A stretch of DNA of 64,000 nucleotides. It comes from Anticarsia gemmatalis. Lineage: Eukaryota; Arthropoda; Insecta; Lepidoptera; Erebidae. This document shows, piece by piece, positions 12,901 through 24,900 of the stretch. The notes below the pieces were generated by a model that did no database searches, was not told where the DNA came from, and saw only the letters and a list, made by a program, of their open reading frames with translations. Made by a program: the position numbers and the translations under genes. Every line of letters starts with the position of its first letter. Positions within the stretch are counted from its first letter, which is position 1. The DNA is taken from positions 3,451,501-3,515,500 of the forward strand of contig NC_134771.1 in assembly GCF_050436995.1 (NCBI RefSeq), read 5' to 3'.

Positions 12901-15900
12901 ATAAACGGTATATCTTGTAGATTATTCTCATTTCTTGTATCAACTGCCGCGTCTTTCTTCTTTGGAACGTTCGTGTGAGCTTCTACGTATATCTGCGGTA
13001 CACTGGTACTTGTATTATCCGTTTGTATCCCGCTATCGGCTAGACTCCCGTTGATATGGGAGCTCCCGGCTCCCGTACTCAGGACTTTGGTCAACTGATC
13101 TGAGAGAGACTCCATGCGGTCTTGCATGGAGCTTCTGTATACATTATTCGCATACGACGTGCTCGGATCTCGGGGTATGTTTGACGTATCGAACTCTATA
13201 CGTCTCGGGTAAGTGCCTAGTCTATCCCTGTCTATAATCTTCAGTCTGTCAGACAACACTGAAGGGTACTCAGTCGGCAGTTGCGGGTGTCTTTGGTTCC
13301 AAGTGGAAATAGTGGTGTCAGTGAAATCGCTCATACTGGATCTTAACGAAGACCTAGGCGATAATCGAGACTGCCTTAACAGATCAGGATTGTAATCTTT
13401 AATCGGTCTGCCGATGTAGTTACGTCCTGATAACAAATATTCCTCGTATGAGTATGTGGGTCTGTTTGGTACATTTCAGTTTATTTCGCTCCCCTGTCGT
13501 CAAAACCATGCTTTGTGACATGTCTCACACCAACACCGTTAGCACATTGAATACAATCACAGCACAAACTTGTACACGTCAAACGCGATGTTCGATAAAT
13601 TGGAAAAAATATATGACTACGTGTAAAAAGGTAATGAAAAAAAAACAAAAAAAAGGACGTATCACAACATTGATTGGGTACAAACACCGGGAGGGAGGGG
13701 TGGGGGGATAAAATAAACTGAAATGTATAATAATATATAGGTACCAACAAAACTGCGCATTCATTGTTAGGATAAATTGGGGTTAAACTACGGTTTTGTA
13801 AAATAATCGGTTAATTTATATACTAATGTTAGTATTTTTCGAGCATTCAGGTGAAGCAAGTTGACGATGGGAATTAAATAAAAAGTAAAAAGGATTACAT
13901 GCACTGGGGTACCTAAAAATTTAAACTAAATACGTACTTAAGTGTAAAAAAAAAAACATTTTTTATTTAAGAAAATATTTTTGTCAAAATTGTAGTTTAG
14001 TATTATTTAGGTTAGTATATAAATACTGTCACCGCGTGCTCATATTAATTCTTGTATCTTCTTATGTAACAAATACTACAAAAATACTTGTTACGAAGCC
14101 CGCTTGAGGCGCTTATCGAAAATGGCGGTAAATCAAATTTTCATAACAAAATACATACAAATTTCTCAATAGCTAGCCGGTTGTCGATAGTCGTAAAGAT
14201 TCGTGCTACAGGTCGTTTCTGTTAAAACATCTTCCATTGTCAGCTTGCTTCACTCACCCTCGGTTTCCTACATTTAGCAGTAGTTTATCTATTCGATAGC
14301 CTTTAAGCTCATATAAACACTAGCTGACCCCGCAAATTTCGTACAGCCAATTTTTAATAAATAAATCATTAATCTTTTGCTTTTTTTTTTCTCCAAAAGG
14401 ACTTATCCTCAAGGAATAATCAAAAAAAGATTTAGAGAAATCGGTCCAGCCGGTCACGCGTGAAGGTGACCAAGGGAAATAGGGATTAATTTTTAACCGA
14501 CTTAAAAAACGGAGGAGGTTCTCAATTAAAGATTTTTTTTTCTAAATATTTATATCCTAACCCGCACTTGGCCAGCGTGGTGGACTCAAGGCCTAACCCC
14601 TCCCTCATTACGGGAGGAGACCCTTGCCCAGTGGGACATTAATGAGTTAAATTTATTTATTTATTTTATATATTTATACATGACAGTTTGAATAGATAAA
14701 CTACCGTTAAATGTACTTCAGAAACCGGTCATTATTGTTCAATATATTATTATAACAAGTACACATACCTGGTGTATCGATCTCCTCCTGTGGTCGCGAC
14801 GGCTTTGCGATGCTCTTGCGCTTCGACGGCGAGTGTTTCAATGCTGTGGTGTTATAGAACATGTTAGTTTACGTTCTGATAGTCGGTTGCGAGTGCTATT
14901 GTGGTTTTATTTTATTTATAACTTATTTAGTTGATGTTCTATAAAACTCCCGGTTGTGGCTATTAGTAACTGAATGTAAGATTTAAATGTATAAATTGTG
15001 ACATTTTATTATCAAAATAAGTGGCTGTTTCTTTGTCAGCAATAATATCTAATTAATATGAAAGAAAGTAGATTATAAATGTAATTTATTTAAATTAAAG
15101 TCAACTTGTTCGTTAATAAATAAATATATTAATAAAATCTATTTGAGGCATATTTTTGTGGTTATAAGTCCAAATATGTATAAAAATAACAACAGTATGC
15201 AATAGTAACTCACAAAAATAAGGTTGATCAGAAAATTTTATCACAAGAATTTATTATTTTAATAAGGAACACCACAATAACACTCATTAATATACAAAAA
15301 ACCGTAAAACAAAAAATCTCAAAATATCCAGCTCACTAAAAAATAAGCTTTTTATTAAAATAAAATATTTTTTCAGCGTGATACCACGCACTGCAAATTA
15401 ACTCATAAAATGTTGTTCAAAAAGCATACTAGTAGTGAATTCTTATATTTAACTAGAGATATAAATGTCGGTAATTTATTATTATTAAATTATTGATAAT
15501 GTTAAAAAGCTTAAATGGTTTTATGCGGAGCGAATAGCACAATATAAAAGACAGCAGCTTAAAACAGCGCAAATGTAATATAAAGGCGAGTAACAACCTA
15601 TAAAAAACCATCAGTTTATTAAAAATAACAATACACTCCGACATTAACATCTCTTTATAGAAAAAAAGAAAACGAAACGATAAAAAAATAAACCCAAAAA
15701 AAAGTCATTTGAAAGACGTCACTTCACATTTAGAAAAAGAAAACAATATACTGGCAACACACAATGAAACGTCATGTGAAATGACGTCACGGAGACGCCA
15801 TATTGGAAATTAAGAAAAAAACGTAAGAACACGTGCGTTGTCATAAGAAACCACAGAGAGAGGGGGGGATAGCTAACTACGATAGGGGGGGTTCGAATGA

Positions 15901-18900
15901 TGTGTGAGCTCGGTCGGAGCCACTTATGTATCGGGTGACTACTGTACATAGACAAACAGTTGCGTAGAATTGTTATAAATATTTATTCGTGTATTTTGTA
16001 AGTGTTATTGATTCAATGGTTTTATTAGTGTTTTAAAATGTTATTGTTGAATTTATTGTTTTTTGGGATTAAAATGTCGAAAATAAGAATCAATTTACTG
16101 TTTTTGATCTTAATTCATAATAATCTTTTAAAGATAAAACACACAGAAAAATGAAATCACAACGTTCAAAGGCTTATTAAATTACCTTTGATGAAAGAAT
16201 TAAGATACAGGTAATTTTGAAGATTTCAGAAGTCTTATTTTCAACATTTTTCAAAATGTTAGTAATGTATAACATATATTTATAACAATTCCATCACAAT
16301 AAACGGTATCCAAAAAATCCAAAACATCGAAACGGGGTCATGAAAATGGGCGGGGTCATGACATAAAGGATCACATGTTCACATTATCATGCGTTTTCTG
16401 GGGGTCCCCAAAAAAGGACTTACTCAGACCTCCACGAACCCGCGCGATTATCCGATTACGGACAATTGTCGGGAAAAAAATGGAAAAAAAAACACAGATA
16501 TTATTTTCGGCTGGCAACACTGACAACAGTATTTAGGGCGTGCATGATTCCTTCAATCATCATGCTAGATGCATCCATTTATTGAAAGAAAAAAAAATTA
16601 AAAATTTTCGATTAAATTATAAAGATTTAAAAAATAAAAGTGTCTAATTACATGCCTGATTATTGTTGCTTCGAAAAGAAAGAATAATTTAAAATAAATA
16701 ATAATTTTAGTAAAAGTAAAAACACGTTAATCATCTAACTCCTACAAAAAGAGGTTGGGGTGTTGGTGATGTCGACCTAACTGTATAAAATCGTCCTTAT
16801 TTCTATACAAACAAAGTATATATTTGCGTAACTAGAAGAAAGCTACACTTATATCGTACAAGCAAAGATTATGAAACGATAGTAGCTTTTTAATATAGTA
16901 TGCCTAACTAAAATAGTTTAGTAAGATATAACAGTAAAAAAAAACTAAACAAAAATCTTCTATATGTTAAATTAATCACAACTAACTAGTTATTTATTTT
17001 TGAACAGTAAGACACAACGCTACGTAAGGATATTCATAAAATATCTTTAAAGAAATATCACATTTTACAGTATTTACTATAACTGACATCATGCTCGAAA
17101 ACTTTATCTACTTTAAACTTTTCTATCCAATTTTTTACATAAATACACGTAAGTAATCTTCAATTAAGCTACATCAATCTACTAGAAATATTTGACCCAT
17201 ACAAACTAACCAAAAATACTGATAAACTCTTGATTTTATAGATAACTAACTACTTTACCTATTTCATATTTCACAGTAATAATCCTTTTATTCTATCTCA
17301 AAATAATTTCAGTAAATTGTTCAAGAAGATCGACTACACTCATTTTAATTTCCTGTATAATTAATGAACATTGATAAACTTAATTCTTACCACTGTTCAT
17401 TTCGTTACAAACAGATTTAGATGATTACTTTATTATATCAAAATTACTTTTCTCCTTTTTTAAACACTTTTCAACTAATCTCACACCACCCCGTAGTATA
17501 CGTTCACAACGACGTGTACAGAAGGACAAAAAAAACTTAGACATTATCTAAACTCATCAAAAGATTGTCTGTAATAGATTCCTAATCTATATATAAACTT
17601 CAGTATATCAAACTTGACAGCACGTTTTAAAAACCCATTTTTATTCATCAAATGGGTTTTTTAATTTTTGTTCGTCCAAGTTGTTACAGAATGCCTGCTA
17701 TAATTCAACGAAAACTCAACTTCGCAAAATATTTAGGTCTATTCTTACCACGATTTCAATAAATTCCAAGCTCTGTTTGAATTAAAGATATTACCATTAT
17801 ATTACATCGTATCGTAAATGGAAATTTTAACGAAATCCTACTTGGCCTATTAATACGAGCCTATAATTTACACATTTTGTAAATATATATGATTATATTG
17901 TCTAATAAATGTTATGTAATGTCACCAACACCCGCGCCCCGCACTCCACACACAGTACAATAAACAACAAGGCTCTACATCCCCACGATACCTATGTACG
18001 AAGTGACAAGCGTCCTGAACTTCCGGTGGTTGCCCTTGATTTCAGGTAGGTCCACTATTGTAACACATAGATCAATGTTATAACATCAAACTTTCAGGGC
18101 GAGGCCTCGAGAACTTAACACTACTAGTTCAACTTAATATAAAATACTAAAGATCCTATTAAAAATTTCATTGCAACAAAATCCTTTTTTCTTTTCTTTT
18201 AGTTTGATTAAGACAACTCTCGCATTCAGAATTTTGTATTTCTTTTACCTAAGAAATATGCCTGTAGAGTCATCTCTCGAAAGGTTAGGAAATCAACTAG
18301 GAATCGAACCCATTCTCGCTAGACAAGCCAGGCCAACGTCAAATAAATAAACCGCTTTTCAATCCTACACCAACGTAATGAAAAAAAACCAACACTGCAT
18401 GACTGCTGACATGAAAAATGGTTTCAATAAATGAATATGAATATCTTTGTCATGACATTTTGCTTTAAAATATCACAACAAACCATTAGTTTGTTACCGT
18501 ATCCTGTCTTACTAATAAACGTGGTATAAGCTCTGATTAATTACTCAGTGTTTTATCACTTTGAAACTGTATATGAATGAAAAATATTATTTTCAAACTT
18601 AACTTCAAACTTGATTGAAAGTGACAAAACACTGTATAACTAATCAGAGATTACACATCATTTACTAGTCACACAGTAACAAAATACTATACCCTTTTTA
18701 TTTTATAAACAAACAATTTTATACACTTTTCCTGTCTACTAGAATAAATAATTGAATAATCATTTAAATAAATAAAATGACTTTTTCATGTCTCGAGGCC
18801 ACGGCCTGTAAACGTTTTAATTTTGACAAAAGCCTGTTTTTTATACCTTTTTAAACAGATAGGCTACACATGTTTAGTAGCGTAACGAGAATCACAAAAC

Positions 18901-21900
18901 ATGTCTTTGAAGACTCCAATTAATATTGTTGTTGATATTTTATTTTACAAAATTGCTGATTTCTATCATTCGGTAGTGCAATTCAGAAACTCTGTTTTAT
19001 TACAGAAGAAGACCTTTGCTCAGTAGAGGGATAGTAAATGACAATTAAATAATTAACTGTTGCCCGTGGAATAGCAATGAAAGTTTCCTATTTGATGTTG
19101 AAACACATTTTTCTGGTGTGAATTTCATTTCTGTTATAAGAAATCCAGTTTCAGCACAAAATTGCTTTATTTTAATAGCCTTCGGTGTTGTATAATAGAA
19201 CTTGCTTCCACTTCATTTTACATGAGGGTCAAGTCCACTAGCAGTCCAAAAAGAAAAAATATATTTGTGGTAATTTTTGCACATCGATTTGAATTTTTAT
19301 TATCATTTCGACAATTTTACCTATACACATAGAATAGTTTTAATCGAAAACTCCTCGAACAAAACAATCTAACACCGAAAAAATCATCCAAAACAATAAA
19401 AACCAGCAATCCCTCTTTACTACAAACAGGAGTCCAGAAAAACACATTTCGCAGTTGCACCCCCATACTTATTAGACAAGTACAATGACACGTTAAACAC
19501 ATGTTAGCAATAGAGGTCAATATCTACAGGTACAGGTCACATACAACTTTGTAACCAGGACTTGTCTACTCGGGACCTCACTGCTTTGTGGTCTTTGGAG
19601 ATAGATGGTCAGTTTTGAAAGTATAATATTTGATAATATATACCAGAAATGGTAGCTGATATAGCGGACAGTAGGTGATTTTAAAAACACATTTTTGTAT
19701 ATAAATACAACATAGTGACGTCACTTTGTCGTATTTTTGTTTGCCTAATTTAATGTTTCAGTACATTATCAATTTGATAACAAAATCTTGATATATGAGC
19801 ATTTTAGATTCACCTCTTGCTAGTACAAATTTAATCATTTTTGGTTGATTGGGTAAAATCCCATATTTTAATAAAGTCCCCAACCAATACTTGGACAGTG
19901 TGGTGGACTTATAGCTTAGACCCTCTTATACATTGGTACGAAATCAGTTTCAAACAGTGAGAGGAGACTTAGTAAAATTAACTTACTTACTTTGAGTTTA
20001 TTTTAAAGAAACATAAAATGTACCTGTTTTCTAACTTTTAGTTAAATGATAAGTGAATAATAGTTAAGTTAACTTAACTTTTAGACGACAAAAACTTGCA
20101 TTTTACTTTCCAAGACCAAGTTAGTACCAAGTAACTACCAAGCCACTTTGTAAACTGGAGGTAGAAGCTTGGTATAAAATAGTAACATGGCTGTCGATTC
20201 TACCAAGACCTAATCTCTCTTTATTCTCATAATTCACTTGACTATTAAATGACCATACATCTCCAAAAATCGACCAATAAATAACCAATTAATTATCTAA
20301 AACATTAGGACATCTATATTGGCATTATCTATAAGAAATAGCGACATGATCAGAGCTTAACTAATGACAGGATTTAAGAAAAAAGATCAACTTTCTTACT
20401 GGCAACCCTAAACTGAACGATATATTTTTTTGTTATGGCAATATTAATGACCTTGTTCGTAGAGCATAGAGTAGGAGGTTTTGTTTTTAAAAGCATAGAG
20501 TAATACTTACACGAAGGTATCTTCTTAAAGACTGTTTTGGCCATGAAATCTAAAAACCTCTGGGCGTAGAAACTCGGTCTGTGGACTGACACTGTGTCCT
20601 GAAATATTACGGCAATAGTTTAGAATATGTAAAAAAAAATACATCAAAATAAGGAGATGACGTCATATTTACCGGAAATCGTTTTGGATATTATAATAAA
20701 TAATAATAATAATAAATTTAACCCATTACTGTCCCACTGCTGGGCAAGGGTCTCCTCCCGTAATGAGGGAGGGTTTAGGCCTTGAGTACACCACGCTGGC
20801 CAAGTGCGGGTTGGTTTTGGATATTAGTAAAAAATAAAATCGGAGTCTATCTATCTACTAGTCCCGAAGAGTTGTGCCATGGCGGGACAAGTGCCACTAT
20901 TTTAGTGTCAGTAGGCTGAAATATCATGGGACTAAGGGGAAAGATGGATATGCCAATCCTAATAGCCCCATGGAGTTAACCCGTCATTTGATAATTGCGA
21001 TAAAATTGTCTTTTGTCATTATACAGTACTAGTTTAATGGGTTCGGTGGACTTTTAAACAGCTAGATTCAATCCACGCAATATTATTATACCCGACTGTC
21101 GACGAAACGTGAATTAAGGCCACCATCTTGTTTTCTAAACGTATATTAGTCCAGTCATTTAAGCTTAAATTAGGTAAGAATCTCGGAATTCGAGATACCC
21201 AGCTGTAAGTTTGTAAATACTTGTATATTGACATCATAAAAGTTGTCTCAAAACCTACATATGGTAGGGTGTACGCAACTATAAAATTTCAACGTCAAAG
21301 GTTTTTGCGCTTTTTTGTAAATATCTCACTTCCTATGTAATTTTTGCTATTTGTATTCATTATCAATATTGTGCAGTATAATTTTTTATATATAAATTTG
21401 TATGTTTGTAACTTACCCCGTCGTGGATCATGCTCTTCCACGTGTGCTCCAGCTTCTTCCGCAGACGGTAGGACTGCAAGATGTCGATGATACCCAGGAA
21501 CAGGAGCAGACGCTCGCCACGAGCGTTCCGCGCTGGTATACCGCCGGGTCTACACAAATTACACGATAATTAATGACACATTTAGCGTAATTTTTAAAGC
21601 TGTTTAATAAGTACCGGTTAGCTTATCAGGAGGAATTTTAATAGTTGTTTCGGGTTATCCAACACTTATCCATGAGCCATGAAACAGACGCTCAGTTTTT
21701 TTTTAAATAACCTTTGTCGAAAATTGGGGTAATTGGGGAACATTTTTCAATGAAAATTGTTTTTTTAAGTCTGATTTTTAACGCTGGAAATTGACAAGAT
21801 AATACTTCTACTATAACTGAATTAATTTGTAGAAAGCTCACTTTATCTATGTTTTGTAACTTTAAATTAATTAGCTATCAGTAAGAAAAGACAACCCACT

Positions 21901-24900
21901 CCATTTAGCACCACGTTCATTCACAAAATATAACTAACTAATCAGAGCTTACACAACGTTTATTAGTAAGACAGTAATTATTTTATGTGGTACTCTTGGC
22001 AACTGCAACTCCCACAATTGGCCAGCGTTGTGGACAGAAGGCCTAACCCCTCCCTCAACACGGGAGGAGACCCGTGCCCAGCAGTGGGACAGTAATGGGT
22101 TAAATTTATTAGATACTCACGGCACATCCTCCTCTTCGTCAATAGGCTCGCTCTCGGCCTGTATGCTCTCCATCGCGGTGGAGTGCGCCACCAGCCTCTG
22201 ACGGTTGATCGACCTGCAACGATCATGTAAACCTTTATATATATGTACATAAATAATAGTGTACGCACAAGTTTGTTATAGACTTTATCTAGGTAGGGAT
22301 AGAGTGGACTCAAGGCTTTACCCCTCCCTCACTACGGGAGGAGACCCTTGCCCAGAAGTGTGACATGGGTTAAATGTATTTAAGTTTGAACTTTACCCGT
22401 CGTAGAAACTAAAGAAAAGATCATAATATTGATTTAAATTTAGACTTTATGGAGTTTATATTTCGTTTTGATGATGATTGACAAATATTTTGGAATAAAT
22501 GCAATGCTAAAGAAACAAGAAACATTAAAATTACTTCATTAGCTTAAGGGAGTAGAATTTCTTTTCATAAGGTATAATGCATAGTCCCAATCCGCTCTTG
22601 GCCAGCGTGGTGGACTCAAGGCCTAACCCCTTCCTCATTACGGGAGGAGACCCTTGCCCAGCAGTGGGACATTAATGGGTTAAATTTATTATAATGGATA
22701 GTGCGTGCACGTATACGGACACGTGCACGTATTTAACGTACTGGAAAAGTCATATCTTTATGCATGAGAATATAGTAAGTATAGATTTCAGAAATGGGAA
22801 CAGAACTTGTGCGTACATATAACTTTGGGTAAGTAAAGTTTAATTTGGTAGTCAAATCATAGCTTTCGTTAAACTGTTACGTTTTGAACAGTTAATATGG
22901 GTTTATTTTGCTGTGAAATATAGCATTTTGAAGTGAACCACCTCATACTATTAGAGTCAATTCTCATACAATATTAATAAGAAATAAGCCTACTTTGAAA
23001 ATACGATAGTATTTCTCGGTATTTTATTTCAGCAGTATGGTAAGAGACAATCTTAGTTGGACCTTAGTATTGTTATTAAGGTCTCTCAAAGCCCTACAGG
23101 GTACTGTGAAAGTTCTAACCCTAAATACATGAACACGCAAATGATATTGACATAGAAATAAGTAAGATCTCATCCTTATATAGTAAGGATATAGTAAGTA
23201 TTTGGACTCCAAAATACTATATTTCACAGGTTTCAAACATCAGCACAGATTAAAATATTACCAGTAGTGAACGATTGAATGAACAATTGAACAAATGCAT
23301 GCGTTTAGTTTTGCAATACTATAAGTTACATTCACGTAGTGAGCTTCCAAACTTCGTCATATTTAATCAGTCATGCTTTTTTGTAATGTATATTTTTAAA
23401 GACAACTCCCGCATTAAAAATTGCTCATGTGCCGCGGGGAGTTTAACAAACATACAAACAACGGACACAAAGTACAACCAGACCCGATACAATTATTAGT
23501 GGATCGCACAAATAATTATTGTCCCGTGTGGGAATCGAAACTACGACCTCCCAAAGCAGTTAGCGGCGTGGTGACCTAAACCACTGCGCCACGGAGGCAG
23601 TAGAAAATTCAGAAACTTAATATATCAAACTTATTTGTTATTTGGAAGCTCACAAATGCTGTTAGAAATTCATGCATATAGATAATCAGTTATTTTAGTT
23701 ATTATCCTAGAACACACGACGCAGCTCCAAGAGATACAGTATCGATTAGAAGTCATAGTCGATTTTATTCGATTTGTAATCGATTTACTAAAAGTCGAAG
23801 AGAGAAAAGTAGAGTAGTAATAGTAACTACATTTTAAGGCATTATTCAGAGCTAAATATTAATATAGTTTAAAAGATAGAGATATTAGGATAGTATTAGG
23901 TAACTACCTACCATATATTGTGAAAGAAAATAAACCTAATTTAAAAGTTACTAATAATAAAATCGACTAATCTAATCGTATATCTCAAACAGTTATAGTA
24001 GAATACATAAATACAATAATATGGTTGATTCTGTTGTATAAACTAAAATTATTAAAATTTTAGTCATGTGTCATTAATATTGGGGTAAAATATTAGGCAG
24101 GAGTCTAAAGTGCACTTAAATAGTTATTTCTAAAAAAATAACTTATTCCTTCTTTCGTTTGTTAATTTTATCGTATGGTTAGTAAGCAACCTTGTGTCTA
24201 AGCTGTTCAAGCCGTCCGTAACGCCTTTGACATGGATGTTTGACAATTATCTTAATGGACAACAATCGGGACAGACTTTTAACGTACTCTCTGAAGTACG
24301 GAGACGCCCAGTTCAAATACCACTATGCGGTCACCCATCTATAAAATGGCCGCGGCAAAGGTTGCTTAACCTACAAATCGTTTACCGATCGGTAAGCTCA
24401 AATGGCCATAGGCGTCACAGTGTAGGTAGTAAGCCAGATTTGGAAGTTGAGAATGTAAAAATATTATCTATAGATGAATTATTATTATCCTAACATTTTC
24501 TTAGTTTCTATACAACAGAATCAACACCAAAAACAGTCATTGTTAGAAAATATTAAATTAAAATTGCCATATAAAATAAAACATTCAAATAATAAACGTA
24601 ATTACTGGGTCCTTTTGACTTGCGCGCTGAATTCTTCACGCCCCTCCGACCTGAAATATTTTGTTTCAAAGGAAAAAAAACAAATACAATACCACCACCG
24701 AGATATTTTTATAAAAATAATACAATTTATTGTGAATAATAATGACATATACATTACAATATTGTGTGGTGTAAAAATTTATAAAATTTATAATCATGCG
24801 CACATTTAAAGCTATATTTATTTACATAAAAATGGACATTTAGATATTGAAAACTAACTTTTTTATAACTTGCAGTGATTGATAATAAGATAAATCGAAA

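Larger units (their letters stand above)
14256..14732. repeat. MITE family 3, copy 2, split by insertions
   Basis: The left arm (CGGTTTCC...GTAGTTTATCTATTCGATAG) stops at 14319, and the right arm (GAATAGATAAACTACCG...CAGAAACCGG) resumes at about 14688. Between them lie a Helitron 3' end and a SINE A tail. Confidence 0.75.

Noticed and set aside
13437..13470. Extension of tail A upstream (RPTYSYEEYL)
   Set aside because: The frame is open, but a start at the AG near 13454 would leave one base and not match the exon 12 phase; the acceptor at 13427 fits. An alternative upstream exon is not excluded.
17928..17960. Small GC-richer patch as an extra exon
   Set aside because: No acceptor/donor pair with matching phase on either strand.
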